Shown here in pieces: positions 12,620-24,071 of a DNA stretch of 64,000 bases. The DNA is from Voacanga thouarsii (Eukaryota > Streptophyta > Magnoliopsida > Gentianales > Apocynaceae), in contig JANUWF010002200.1 of assembly GCA_026120185.1 (NCBI GenBank), positions 3,346,001 through 3,410,000 of the forward strand. Direction: 5' to 3'. The translations under genes were made by a program, and so were the position numbers. Numbering within the stretch: position 1 is the first letter of the stretch; each line of letters opens with the position of its first letter. The notes under the pieces are model-generated. The model did not search any database and was not told where the DNA came from. It saw nothing but the letters and a program-made list of their open reading frames with translations.

Positions 12620-13149
12620 CGCGAGACGTTTGACCAGTCAGGTTTCGTATGTAAGTAACAATCTCCTGTCGCCAATCATCCTAATACTCCGTCTCTGCTA
12701 TCTATTGGCACATTACGGCTTTCTTAAAACTTGAGGCCATCTAAGCTAAATCATTAGTACCTTGATTTTCTAATCTGGGAACGTGAACTAGAATAACCTC
12801 CTGAAAATGTTGAAGCAACTTTTTTACCTCTTGCAATCTGTCTGACAAAAACGGGTTAGCACATTTATAATCGCCTAATACCTATCTGATAACCACTTGA
12901 GAATCTCCTAAAATTTTGACTATTTGGACCTCCAATGCTTTCAGATCCGTAGTCCTAACAAAAGGGCATCATATTCCGCCTGATTATTAGTTGTCCCTTT
13001 CTTTAACTCAAAGTGAATCCTACCTTGATGTCCATTTGGAGATTTAATAACCAAACTAATGCCGGCCTTTTGTTGGGTGCTTGAGCCGTCAAATCGCAAA
13101 ACCCAAAGCTTCAAAGAAATATACCTCTGTGCTGTATTTCCTACTGTTT
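12620..13149 (-). pseudogene. Archaeal-type RNase H (aRNH), N-terminus split by a solo LTR
   Basis: The frame contains LWVLRFDGSSTQQKAG followed by TTNNQAEYDALLLGL, the pattern of the second, archaeal-type RNase H in Tat elements (Asp in FDGS and Glu in NNQAEYDA are active-site residues in this family). Further decayed sequence down to about 12620 includes LVHVPRLENQGTNDLA, an end-of-aRNH motif. The start of the domain is cut off at 13149 by a 3.2 kb insertion. The pol frame resumes at 16370 after removal of the insert and one GCAGT copy. Confidence 0.75.
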
Positions 13150-16100
13150 GCAGTTGTAACACCCCACGACTACGTACCCTAAAAGGGCGGGGATGTCACC
13201 CCATCCCGTAGGACAAGGGGTCTTTAGAACGAGGTATAAAATATAAAGGCAATCTCCAAAGGAACCAACTTAGATAAATAAAGAAATACTCTTATTACAT
13301 CAGGCTCAACTTGGAGCAAAACGAAAAAAAACAAATATTGTTCAGAAGTATAAACGACGAAAGTCTCCTAGAACAGCATAGGGAAAAAACAAAAGCCTCT
13401 ACTGTCAAGCCCCACTGCCTCAACACAATCTATCTCCTGAAAACATGATGTAAAATAGTGTGAGAATAAATCTCAATAAGTCCTGTGTGTGCACATGGTG
13501 TTTTGAATAGTACGTGTATGCAAAGTGCAAAACATTTGTAGAAATAATTTGGCAAGTCATAAACAATCTCTTTTTGCAAAGAGTGGGTTTTTTCATTGTC
13601 ACACTTTGTACAAAATAAATCCTCCACTCGAACAAACAGTCATGTCACCACACATTGGGCTCCATGAGAACAAAATGGCCAAGGCACCACACTTTGTGCA
13701 CCTTGTCCGGACCAGATTACCACACGTTGGGCGTTCTTGATCAAAGTGAGTGTATAGCTCACCGGGTGAGATACTCCTCCATCTCTACACCCAACAAAAC
13801 CATCCGGGTGTCCATGCCGGGAATATAAATAATACCATACCAGGTACAAATGTTAGTTTGGACTGGCCTGACCAACCAACACTGTCGCCTTTTCAAGCAG
13901 AGTTCATCTTCTGGAGGTGGCCTCCTGCCAGAAGACTTACGCTAGCCCTCCAAGACTAGTATTGTTAGCCTACCCTTATTGAGTACTCAACGAACAAATC
14001 CTTTAATTCTTGATTCACAATATTTCCAAACCTTGGCTTTGTACATCGTGGTTTTTCTCTAAAAGAGTTTTCTAAAAATTTAGGAAAGAATAGTTTTCTT
14101 GATAAATCATTAATTTGACAAAACCGTTTAAAGAATAATCATTCACGTTTACAACCCAAATAATCATAGTTTAACAATAGCTTTACAAAGCTTCACAACA
14201 TAGACTTGCCATCACAACATTTAACAAAACAGTTTATATAAGGACTTACCATCACAACAATTAACAAAATAGTTTATGCAAAGACTTACTTGATATGCCT
14301 CAGATAAACGTGATAAATTCACAGCTTACTTTCCTCAATTATCCTCCTGATCTAAACCATATAATATCATGATCAGGGTCTCAACTAATTCAAACATGCT
14401 CTAATCTCATTTATTTTCACAGCAATTCGCAATCTCCTATTTAATTCCAAGTAAACTATCCAATCCCCAAAGATCATACACCATGACCACATGTTTATCC
14501 CACTAATAAACATCATTAAACTTTACTTTCGACATCAAGGGCAAGTATTCCCTTACCTTGCAACAACCGGGTAATGAGGTCTCGATGCTCCTATGGTGGT
14601 CGTCCCGAGTTCGCTTGAGAAGAAGAGAAAAGCTACCTCATTTGCTCATCTTGACCGAAAATTAAAGAAAAAGATGGAATCAGCCTCTATGAGGCGTGAT
14701 TTAAGGGAAGAAGAAGGAGAAAAGAATCATTAGAGAAAACGGCATCAAGAGGTTGAAATGATTTTTGCTTACCTTAAGGTGTGTTTGATTTTTGCTTAGA
14801 ATAGCCCTTGAGTTTTCGAAAATTTGGAGAGAGAATTTGCTGGAATTTTCATGTAAAATGGAGAGGATAGACGGCTGCTATGATTTAGAGTTGGAGAAGA
14901 TTGGTTTAGGGTTAGATGGTGATATTTAGAAAGACTCCTAATGGCTTTAGGTTTCTTGGACAACAAGGGCGAAAATTTCAGCTTGTGATGTGTCTCCTTG
15001 CTGCCGATTTTAGGTGAGTTTAAGGGGGAGAAAATAATCTGCAATTTGCTCCCTTGAGCTGGCCGAAATATGGGTCAAAAGAAGGGCTGATTGTGTTCAG
15101 AATTTTGGGCCAAACAATGAAGAGTTTGTGTGAGTTTTGGTGACTGAAAATCCTGTGCAAGCTGTGCAAAAATTCTGTGCAAGAGTGATGAGTTTTGGAC
15201 TGTTTTGTTTGCTGTAGTTCTGCCGAAATTTTCAGAGAAAAATTGAGGGTTTTGGGTGCTAAAAATAGCTTGATCAGCTGGGGTTTTTCGATGGGTTGTG
15301 TGTGCAGAATTTCGGTTGGAATAGGTGTACAAGGCTGGTCGAAATTCCTTGCACAAAGCTGCTGAAAATCCTGTGCACAAGCTGGACGAATTTCAGTGAT
15401 TTTGTGTGAATAAAATTCTGGTTTTGTGCAGCTAAGGTAATCTGAATTGATAAGGAGTATCTAGGTGTTTTGAGCTAGGGTTTGAAGAGTTGGGTTATAC
15501 CTAAGGAGTGCTGGAATTTCGGACAGCTTGTGGTGACACAAAACTGTCGAAATTCTGCTAGGATAAGGAAGAAAATCCTAGTTGAATTTAGATTGAAATA
15601 AAAGTCTGATTTGTTAAGGGATTTAGGATAAGATTTCCTAGCTTTGGAAGAGTTTGAGTTGAGCTAAAGTTCCTCCAAGAAGTGGCGGCACAATCTGGAA
15701 TTTTTTTAAAATTTTTAGCTAACATTCTAGGGTTAAAATCAACAAGGTTTCCTACTAGGAAAAGGACTCTTTAATTCCAACCATCCATGGTAACATCCAT
15801 TAAGCTAGAATCAAGCTGGAATTTTATTTATTAGCTAAGGTTTTTTCGAAAATCCTAAGGGATAAAAGCTGAAAATTAAAAGTGAACTTTATTCACATCA
15901 AAGTCCTTAAATTTAGGGAATAAATATAGAGACTTATTTCCTTGGAATAATGATACTAAAATTTCTCTAGGTTTGCTAGATCTTTTTCGGCCAGGACATG
16001 GAAACTCTAAGGAAATGAATTTTCAAGAAGATGAACTAACTTCACAAAAAGTAGGATTCGAACTCGGGTCACCAAAGGAAATCACCAACCTCCCGCTATT

Positions 16101-16369
16101 CCAAAACAACTCCAATACTAATTTTTTCTACAATCAGTTCTCACCACCTCACTCATCCTTCCAAATCTTCGACTAAACCTCCCTTATCCAAATCTTTAAC
16201 AACACAACTATTTCACATCAATTAATTTAAATGCAAGAGCAACGGAAAAATTCTCATGCATCCATGCAAATAAAATAATTCTAAGCTACCACATAAAATG
16301 CAAAATGCTATGCAATGCATGACTTTTTCCCATGGTCAAAGGTAGTTTTGGGCGGGGTATTACAGCAGT
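13150..16369 (-). mobile_element. Solo LTR, 3210 bp, nested in the gypsy aRNH
   Basis: The insert runs 13155-16364. It begins TGTAACACCCC and ends GGGGTATTACA, and is flanked by a perfect 5 bp duplication GCAGT (13150-13154 and 16365-16369). It has no retroviral domain and no internal LTR pair, so it is best read as a very long solo LTR left after LTR-LTR recombination. TGTAAYACCCC ends and LTRs of several kb are seen in chromovirus (Del/Tekay-like) elements; that assignment is inference. Minus orientation is favoured because the minus-strand start TGTAATACCCCGCCC looks like an LTR 5' end. All open frames inside are short and unconvincing. Confidence 0.85.
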
Positions 16370-18578
16370 ACTTCCAAAGAAGGATGTTCGGTTAAGAAAT
16401 CTGCAATAGCCTATCCTTTGATTGCCCTCAACGACACATGAGTTAAGGAAAAAACATGTAACTTGACTGCCCATTTCATAAGTCGTCCATTTAATAGAGG
16501 ACGATTCAACAAGAATTTAACTAAATCTACCTTACACAAGACATGTACTTCCTTAAATAACAAGTAATGTTCCAACTTTATGCACGCATAGTAGAGAGAT
16601 AAGCATAATTTTTTAATAGGGGTGTACCTGGTCTCTGTGTCCGATAGATTTCGACTAAGATAGTATACCACTCTTTCAATCCCTTGTCGGTCATCCTGAG
16701 CTAATAAACTGCCGATGGATTCTTCTACAGTTGAAATGTATAATTTCATGGGAGACTGGTTGTGCGGAGGTGCTAGCACCGGTGGATGTGATAAAGCTAT
16801 CTTTATCTGGTCAAATGCTACTTGATGCTCAGGCTGCCAAATAAAATTTTGAGATAACTTCAATCGTAATAAAGAGGAAAAAGCTTTTTGTTTACCTGCA
16901 GAGTTTGCCAAGAAATGTAGTAGGAAATTGATCTTTCTCAGGAAACTCTGAAGCTCCTTCTTCGTTGAAGGAGGTCTGGCTTGTAAAATATCTCTGGCTT
17001 TGTTCTAATCTATTTCAATCCCCTTCTAGTGTACTAAAAACCAAGGAAATTCCCAGCCGTAACTCCAAATGCACACTTAGCGGGATTGATCTTCAAATAG
17101 TGCTTGTGCATTCGGAGAAACGCTTATTCCAAATCAGCCAAATGTTGTAAGAAAGCGGGGGACTTTATGACCAAGTCATCTATGTAGACTTCCATTGTGC
17201 TGCCGATAAGGTCATGAAAGATGAGATTCATAGCCCGCTGAAAAGTGGCACCAACATTCTTCAAACCAAATGGCATAACTACCTACTCGAACAAGCCGAT
17301 AGACCCTGGGTAACGAAATGCTGTTTTGTGCGTATCTTCCTCAGCTATGAATATCTGGCTATACCCTGAATAACCATCCATGAAGCTTAAAAACTGGTTT
17401 CCTGCAACAGAATCTACTAACATATCTGCCATCGGCATAGCATACTCGTCTTTCGGAGTAGCCAAGTTTATGTTTCTAAAGTCTATGCAGATATGTAGTT
17501 GACCATTCTTCTTAATGACCGGCACAATGTTAGATATCCAATCTGCGTATCGACACGTACGGATGAATCCACATTGAAGCAACCTTTCTACCTCATTCTT
17601 AATCCTAGGTAGCAACGCGGGATTAAAATATCTTACCGGTTGTTTATGAGGCTTAGAGATTTCTTTAACAAGTAGACGATGCTCTACAATGCTTCTGTCC
17701 AATCCTGGCATCTCATGATAGTCCCAAGCAAAGCAATCTTTATACCTGCGGATTAGACATGCCAACTTATCTCTCTGCATAATAGACAAATGTAGACTCA
17801 CCTTGATTGTTCTATTCTCCCCAGGTCCTCCTATGTCTACTTCTATTAACGGATCTTGAGCAACAAAACCAGGAGCTCGTCGGACCTCTGGATCCTCAGG
17901 TCGTAAGCCGTTTCCCCTTGGCTCTTTAGTTGTGATCAGGTTATGAGCCATAGTTAACTTGGCATACTGGCTTGGATTGAATGTCGGATGATAAAATAGA
18001 GCTTCGTTCATGTGAATTTCTACTGAAAATGGATTGGGATCGACTGGGATTTGTTCTACCCTTTCTCCATCCCAGATCAACATCATTTGATGTAAAGTGG
18101 ACGGTACACAGCGGTTTGCATGAATCCAATCCCTGCCCAATAAAATAGAATAAGTTGGTTTTACATTAATTACAAAAAAAACCGTCTTATTAGTCTTGGA
18201 CCCGAATGTGACTTCAAATGTGATAACACTTTCTGCCGCAACTGCTTCTCCAATGAAGTTAACCATTTGCACATCGGTAGGAGATAAATCTGTCCTATTT
18301 TTCCCTAATTGTTTCAATGTAAAGAAAGGCATTACATTCAAGACAGCTCCACCATCAACAAAAATTCGAGTAAAAAGCTTACCATTGATATGTGCTTTAA
18401 TATATAAGGGCCTGAGGTGGTTGGCACTCTGGGCTGTCGGAATTGGAAAGAGCATCCCTTCTGATGGCACCTTGATATCAACCAATTCCATTGCCGCTTC
18501 TTCCTCCATATGAAAATCCTCTTCCATGGACTCCTGACAAGAGGTAGCTCGAAAACTTGTCGGCAAGATACTGAGCAT
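16370..18578 (-). pseudogene. Gypsy protease-reverse transcriptase-RNase H (degraded)
   Basis: A 431-residue frame (18578-17283) starts with linker sequence, then a retropepsin-like protease with FVDGGAVLNVMP near residue 73 (the active site is usually D-S/T-G) and ILLGRDWI near residue 145. RT follows from about residue 320, with KKNGQLHICIDFRNIN and FMDGYSGYSQI. The frame ends at 17283, and RT continues in another phase with the catalytic YIDD at 17186-17175. A further frame (16911-16411) holds the RNase H region with YISTVEESIGSLLAQDD and the connecting sequence LKAIKG-type tail before the solo LTR. Frameshifts and stops near 17280 and 17000 disable it. Confidence 0.88.
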
Positions 18579-18584
18579 ATTTTG

Positions 18585-20239
18585 GCCATTATCATGGTAT
18601 AATTGTTCTTCAACCTAAGCATCCAAAAGCCGCCTTTGTTGTGCCCGCTTCCGCTGTTCTCACCTTTTTTGGGATTTTGATGGTCGGGAACAACGGCCAG
18701 GCAGAAATGGCTTTTCTTGGAGCACCGGCACTATTAGTTTCTTTTCTTTGCCATGAAAATGTACTACAAATGAGGGATGAGATATACGGGTAAACACAGA
18801 TGGTTTACAATCCAATCTTTGGAATCCATTCTCTATCACCTTCGGTTTGTTGCTTTCTGTAGGTTCTTCATAATTCCTACCCTCTTCTGTTTGCAGCATG
18901 TGTGCATCGGCTAATGGAAATGGATCCGTGTCTACAAAAGTCTCTTCCTTTTTATCGGCAAACTTTAACCTTCCATCCTGGATAGCCTTTTGAATGGTAT
19001 TCCTAAAAACAACACAACTATTAGTATTATGAGAAAAAGAATTGTGCCATTTACAGTACTTTTTCCCCTTCAAATCTTCTTGGCTTGGGATCCTGTGTCC
19101 GTAAGTCAGACGGATTTGTTTATCTGCCACTAGCTAGTCGAAGATTTGTTTAGCTTTTGAAACATCAAAAGAATAAGATGGTCTTGTTGTGGCCACTTCT
19201 TCCTTCCCTTTTTCTGGCTTCAAATGTGGACACGTGTAGGAGGAACCCTTTACTAACTCAACCGCCATTACCTCTATAGCTTGCTCTTTATCATCCTCAT
19301 TGGTATCGTCTATGACTGATATCATTGTCTAGCCATGGGAGAACTTAACGGAACGCCTCTTCTCCTTTTCCCTGATCATCTCTTCTATTCTAACAGCATG
19401 GGATAATAAACGGAATAGATCGGAGAAATCTTGGAGAATGAGTCCTTCTTTGAGTTGCGGATACATTTTACTAATAGCAATTCTTGCACATTTTGTTTCT
19501 GGCAACTGGGTTGTGCACTTGGACTTAGTCTGCTAGAAACGCTCAATAAAATCCGCAACATCCTCTGATCCCTTTTGTTTTATTGCTAAGAGATCGGCAA
19601 TGGAAACCTCCGGTGCAGGTTTAAAGAACCGCTGATAAAAAATTCTTTCCATGTCAGCCCATGAGTATACCGAGTTAGGAACTAGATTGGCATACCATGT
19701 GAATGTTACCCCTGTCAAAGACAACAAAAACAGTTGTATTTTATGCCATTCATTATTTCTCAACTCACCACATTATGCTGTGAACCTTCGATGTGTTCTA
19801 TGGTGGATTTATTATCTTTACCAGAGAACGTGGTAAACTCCGGTAGTTTAAAACCTCGAGGGAGTACTGTCATGGAATCCACCCAATCAAAATAAGGTTT
19901 TTGGTATACGAGCCGAACTCGTGACTGTCGACGAAATACTTTCGTCATTATATCAGCCGGCTGGTATGGCTGTTGAATCTGTAGTGAAGGACTTTGCATG
20001 ATAGGTCGGGAACCTTGCTTCATGAAGGGCTCAGCACTTCTGATCCCCTGCACTGGATAAGCCATTGTCATTGCCGGATATACAGGAGGAAAATAAGCAG
20101 AATAATTCGGTTGCCCCCCGAATGGTGGCATGTTTTCCCTAACAAAGGTTGTGGCTGCTTCGTAAGTTATCGGTAATCCTGTCATCGGGACAAAACTCCT
20201 TCCTGGAAACATTTCTGCTGGCATAGTGTTCTGAGCCAC
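18585..20239 (-). pseudogene. Gypsy gag (degraded)
   Basis: The N-terminal part (20239-19760) includes FSGKDNKSTIEHIE. The gag capsid core (19763-19533) includes LFLLSLTGVTFTWYANL, SWADMERIFYQRFF and FIERF, typical of retrotransposon gag. The C-terminal part (19130-18660) has the compact knuckle-like KKYCKWHNSFSHNTNSCVVF seen in Tat gag proteins. The three parts lie in different frames or are separated by stops near 19765, 19530 and 19133. Gag would form the cytoplasmic particle that packages element RNA. It leads directly into the protease frame, the usual gag-pol order. Confidence 0.82.
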
Positions 20240-20250
20240 TACCCCTGGAA

Positions 20251-20328
20251 TAATGTATTGGTGAGCTCTTACAGGTTCTTATCCCACAATTGTGGGATAA
20301 AACCCTGTAAGAGCTCACCAGTACATTG
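20251..20328. repeat. Near-perfect 39 bp inverted repeat without a loop
   Basis: Arms 20251-20289 and 20290-20328 pair almost completely. The outer core reads GGTGAGCTCTTACAGG on the left and its complement on the right, with centre CACAATTGTG. It sits in the leader or early gag region of the gypsy element. The right arm is part of a 74 bp direct repeat, so the palindrome probably arose by local inverted duplication of that repeat. Confidence 0.85.
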
Positions 20329-20655
20329 TTCCATAGTCTGTCGGATGGCAGTCAGAGAGGTAGGTGTCCTCTAGTAGCAGGGAAAGGCATTTCCCTACAC
20401 AGAAGGTGAACTGATCCATGAGAGGGTGCGCCATCAGCCGCTGGCATGGGGTATGCAGGTGCCATGGTTGTCCCTTGCGCAGGGTAACCCAGTGCCTAAG
20501 TGAAAGTTTACACAGTTTGCCTCTGTGCAAATTGTTGGAGCTCGTTCTGAAGTAGAAGTCGAAAAATAGTAGCAAATTGTAGGATAAGACCCTATAAGAG
20601 CTCACCAGTACATTGTTCCATAGTCTGTCGGATGGCAGTCAGAGGGGTAGGTGTC
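20295..20655. repeat. Pair of 74 bp direct repeats in the gypsy leader
   Basis: Positions 20295-20368 and 20582-20655 share AAGAGCTCACCAGTACATTG, then TTCCATAGTCTGTCGGATGG and CAGTCAGAG, with few differences. They are 287 bp apart. The 213 bp between them has no recognisable motif. Confidence 0.8.
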
Positions 20656-20863
20656 GACTGAGACACCTGCAGTGGGGATGAGGACTGACCCCCTTGTTCT
20701 GGAGGAGTAACCTGAATTTAACTTGAAGTAGTAACAAAAGGATCAAAAACTCCCCAGCGAGCACGGATTGGGAGTCGTTCAGATGACTCCGGTGCAAGTG
20801 GCTGCTGTGAATTGTTCGCCATCAAACGTCTTGACCGCAATTGCATGCGAAAACTGCCCTTAG

Positions 20864-20883
20864 GTCCCACTAGGCGTGCCAAT
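20864..20883 (-). promoter_or_regulatory. Primer binding site of the gypsy element
   Basis: On the minus strand, three bases after the 5' LTR, comes TTGGCACGCCTAGTGGGACC. Position and form fit a tRNA 3'-end primer site for reverse transcription. It is not the initiator-Met type seen in the copia elements of this window. The matching tRNA was not determined. Confidence 0.6.
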
Positions 20884-20886
20884 CTG

Positions 20887-21596
20887 TGTTACTGTCAAAA
20901 TAATGAGCCGATGTAACCAGGTAAATGCTACACTTCCGATAAACACAAACGATCCGATATGGTGAAACAGAAAATGGTATCAGATATTTTTTTGAATCAT
21001 GGACAGTGTTCCTTGAACTTACTATAGCAAGGGTTCAAGAAAGTCAGCTGAAAATGCACAACGGAAGAACTTTTTGGAACAACAAGCAGATATGTGTATT
21101 GATTTACTTCAAGGAAAGTACAGAAAAGATCTAAACTTTGAAAGAAGAACGGAAAGCTGTAAAGAAAGTTGGAAACAAAGTTGTAAAGGAAAGCTGTAAT
21201 AAAGCGGTAAGAAAGCCGTAAAAAATTAAATTCCTAGACTAGAAAGCTGTAAGTGACGACAAAGTAGAAGAAATTAAACTTCAATGTTGTTGGTTGATGA
21301 TGGTCATGTCTGGGCTCTGGGCAGCGTCCTCTTTTTATACTTATTGCAATCGAGCCATTAACAGATCGTAGAGTTTCTTCCAGCCAAAGAATGCTCCCAA
21401 CGGTCGTGGATATGCTCACAGAATTCTCACGCCGAAAGATCGGGAATTCGTTTTACTCCCTATAGGCTCCGTGGTGCCGATGTTAACTACGACTAACGAC
21501 TGCTCAAACCGCTGACTTTATTGGCTCGAAATACTTATCGAATCAGCAACGGCTCAAAATAACCGTTGCGTCAGCTCGGCAAAACTGACGTCAATA
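20887..21596 (-). repeat. Gypsy LTR (5' LTR by transcription)
   Basis: Partner of 7393-8100. In minus orientation it begins TATTGACGTC, where the expected TG has become TA, and it ends CAGTAACA next to the primer site. Confidence 0.9.
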
Positions 21597-21601
21597 GTTA
21601 C

Positions 21602-21919
21602 AAAAGATAATTATTTTGTAAACTTATTCCTATATTACCATAAACCTTCTTGTTAACATGTCTGTTTTAACAACTGAATAAATATTAGTTTGAGATGAAT
21701 TTTATAAAAAATTATTAAATATATGGGTTAGGTGGAATCCAATAAGAAAGAATATAATGTGTTGTGAGTTGATGACAATTATCTCAAAAAATAATAATAT
21801 AAAATAACAATATATTTGAATTAAAATAAAATTTTGATTTGAAATGAAATTGGAGAATCTCAATCTAAATAAAGCCTAAAATTTATTTATGTGATGTCCA
21901 TCTAATTACACCTTATAAT
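21602..21919. other. Unit 1 core sequence between gypsy and SINE
   Basis: AT-rich non-coding DNA continues the duplicated segment. CATCTAATTACACCTTATAA near 21898 matches CTATCTAATTACACCTTATAA near 56514 in unit 2. No gene is seen. Confidence 0.6.
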
Positions 21920-22222
21920 TCTAAAGTGTTTTTTTTTTTTTATAAGCTAAGTTTCCAAATTTCGTTTGACTAGTCTTAGTCCCCAAGACATGCTCCTAAC
22001 TCTTGAAAGATTTAAATCACGGGATATGTTCCAACTAATCTCAGATTTTCCATAATACCTTGCACACAAGAGGCTCCACTCCACACTGATTAGTCAGCCT
22101 CTCATCCATGCAGAAAGCCCTCAGGTTCCCAGTGGGAGTCGAACCTCCCCCTACCGCTGCTGATGGTGAGATCTATTACGGATTGGTTAATCAGTTGGGA
22201 TGTGCTTAGAGGGCTCTAAGGG
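21920..22222 (-). mobile_element. tRNA-derived SINE with target duplication
   Basis: Read on the minus strand, the body (about 22214-21942) starts with a tRNA-like head. CCCAACTGATTAACC near 22200-22180 resembles box A, and GGTTCGACTCC near 22145 resembles the pol III box B / T-arm. The body ends in a 13-base A tail (plus-strand T run 21929-21941). Target duplications are TCTAAAGTG (21920-21928) and TCTAAGGG (22215-22222). The homologous site in unit 2 (AATCTAAAGGTTTG near 56746) lacks the element, which supports both the boundaries and the insertion. SINEs depend on LINE enzymes for movement. Confidence 0.75.
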
Positions 22223-22233
22223 TTTGTTTGAAA

Positions 22234-22236
22234 TGT

Positions 22237-22300
<64 letters not shown>

Positions 22301-22302
22301 AA
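22234..22302. repeat. (TG)n(AG)n microsatellite
   Basis: About 13 TG repeats run directly into about 20 AG repeats with one interruption. The unit 2 copy has no such tract at this place, so the expansion is specific to unit 1. Confidence 0.95.
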
Positions 22303-23046
22303 GCATAGGATACATTATTTAGGAGTTTTTAAAAGAAAGGAGAGAAGAGATTTGGAATAATTTGACATACTTTAACTCGTAAAATATTTTCTTTCTAAAA
22401 GTAAAGAGAAAAGTGTTACGATATCTTCATATTTATAATATTTATTTAAATAATTTGTTAGTACAATTATATAATTTTGATTGTAGGTTACTTTAACGGT
22501 TTAGATTGAATCTGTCTTACTTTAAGTAGGATATTAGGTTTTTTTGAAAGTTAATCATTGTTAGATTGAATTTTGTGATTTCTTAGATTTTTTGGTCATT
22601 TTTTAATCCCAAAGCCGTCAAGCTATATTTAGTTTGTTTAGTTATTAATAAAATCATATCTTTTTATTCTTTAAATTATTTCAAATTATAACAAAAAGAG
22701 ATAGATGGTAAGACGTGGAGAAGTAAAAAATTTTCAAATTTTAATCACAGCTTTAGCTTATTCCTTCTTTGTCTCTGATTTATGGTTTTTAGCCATTGTC
22801 ACCACCTCAAAATTAGTCAAACAAGTCACTTAGTTAAGTAAAATTGGTAGCAAATATTACTTAACTAAGTGAGTTGAGAAAATTTTGTTAAGAAAATTTA
22901 AGAAGTTAGCAAAATTTGGGGTGAAAATGTTGGAAAATTACCTTTAGAAACAATAGATATTTTTATTCTAGTTTTTTTAAATTCAAATTAGGAGAAGAAG
23001 AGAAGAAGGATTTGTGGTGGTGGCAATTGCAATTGCAATATGGGGG
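22303..23046. repeat. Duplicated block B, copy 1 (left of the MULE)
   Basis: This block is collinear with 56750-56942 plus 60061-60680 of unit 2. Shared landmarks include AAAAGTGTTACGATATCTTC near 22410, GTTAGATTGAATTTTGTGAT near 22560, AAAATTAGTCAAACAAGTCA near 22810, GCAAATATTACTTAACT near 22851 and GAAGAAGGATTTGTGGTGGT near 23002. The MULE cuts it right after GCAATATGGG. It is non-coding. Confidence 0.8.
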
Positions 23047-23185
23047 TTTTGACCGATTAGGGTCAAAATACAAATCAGAAACCAAAGGAGGGGCAAAATT
23101 GGAGGTGTGGGCTGAGTGGGGGTACCTCGCATTCAAGGAATGCGAGGTTTTTCGGAATCTCGCATTCCCTGAATGCGAGATAGTC
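23047..23185 (+). repeat. MULE left terminal inverted repeat
   Basis: It pairs with 34798-34936. It contains two palindromes, CCTCGCATTC...GAATGCGAGG (23125-23147) and ATCTCGCATTC...GAATGCGAGAT (23157-23181). Confidence 0.92.
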
Positions 23186-23239
23186 AGCCCGACAAAAGCC
23201 TGTGGAGTCCTGTGGAGCCTGTGCCTTTCGCTGTGGTTT

Positions 23240-23288
23240 TCGCATTTGTGACTTGCAAGGACCTCGCAAACCACAAATGCAAAATACC
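23240..23288. repeat. Further subterminal foldback inside the MULE left end
   Basis: GCATTTGTG pairs with CACAAATGC across a spacer that contains CTTGCAAGGACCTCGCAAA. It repeats the CCTCGCA/TGCGAGG theme of the element ends. Confidence 0.6.
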
Positions 23289-23459
23289 TTGTCGTCTTCC
23301 TCTTTCCCAAGCTTTTTTCCCCCTTCTCCGACTGTCTTCTTCGTCTTTCTAGCGCTCACACGGATGCTCTTTTCAGATGGCATGCTCTTTCAGATTTTTC
23401 ACGGGTGATGAAACCCCCAAGCCCCAAATGATATATACAATGCTCTTCGGTTGGTGAGG

Positions 23460-23790
23460 TGGCAATTGTGCTCCATCCATCTCCCACTTTTCTCAAAAGA
23501 AGAAAAAAAACAGCAATTGTGCTAAAAACGCCCTTAATTTGCTACCCACCTTCATCTCCATCTCCCACTTTCCCCAGAAGAAGAAAAAAATATTGAAGAA
23601 AAAAACAGCAATTGTGCTAAAACACCACTGCCTACCCACCTCCATCTCCTACTTTCGCCAGAAAATAAACAGCAATTGTGCTCCCGCCGGAACTTCCACT
23701 GCCGACGTCGGAACTTCCACTGCCGACGTCGGAACTTCCACTGCTGCCGCTGGACATAGTCATCGCTACCGCCACCGCTGTCAGTGATCT
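23460..23790. repeat. Minisatellites in the MULE left arm
   Basis: A unit CCATCTCC(C/T)ACTTT...CAGAA...CAGCAATTGTGCT repeats about three times from 23475 to 23682. It is followed by three 21 bp copies starting GGAACTTCCACTG at 23689, 23710 and 23731. In one frame the latter read GTSTADV, GTSTADV, GTSTAAA. No protein context is recognised. Confidence 0.7.
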
Positions 23791-24071
23791 TCTTCTCTAA
23801 CAGGTTTTTTGTTTTGTTGGAGATTGTACTGAATTACATATATATTGATTATGATTGATTAGAATATTTCACGAAATTTATTGTTAAATTGTGTAGTAAT
23901 TAAGTATTGTAATTTTGTTGCCAATTATATGTTTGTTGAATTATTTATTGGTGAAGTTTGAGTTTTGTTGAATCTGATTCGTTGGGGTTGATTTGAGGAG
24001 TTGCATTTTGTGGTGAATGGATATAAAATAAAGCTCTGGAAGTTTGAGTTTTGTTGAATTATTTCATGAAG

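Larger units (their letters stand above)
7388..21601 (-). mobile_element. Ty3/gypsy Tat-lineage LTR retrotransposon with antisense PMD ORF
   Basis: This element of about 14.2 kb is transcribed on the minus strand. LTRs of 708 bp (7393-8100) and 710 bp (20887-21596) are flanked by GTTAT (7388-7392) and GTTAC (21597-21601), a 5 bp target duplication with one mismatch. In minus-strand order it has 5' LTR, PBS, gag, protease, RT, RNase H, a second archaeal-type RNase H, integrase, then a convergent plus-strand PMD ORF, a purine tract and the 3' LTR. The archaeal-type RNase H and the antisense ORF between pol and the 3' LTR are known marks of the Tat (Retand-like) lineage. Stops and frameshifts break every ORF, and a 3.2 kb solo LTR sits in aRNH, so the copy is defective. 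Confidence 0.92.

Noticed and set aside
13163..13210. CTACG...CGTAG inverted motif near the solo LTR end read as a riboswitch or terminator
   Set aside because: Bacterial-type elements are not expected here and the motif lies inside an LTR end.
16040..16070. GATTCGAACTCGGGTCACC looks like a tRNA T-arm
   Set aside because: No other tRNA parts or cloverleaf around it. It lies inside the 3.2 kb solo LTR.
23012..23408. Overlapping frames on both strands at the MULE left end
   Set aside because: They are translations of the inverted repeat and its palindromes and have no homologous protein pattern.
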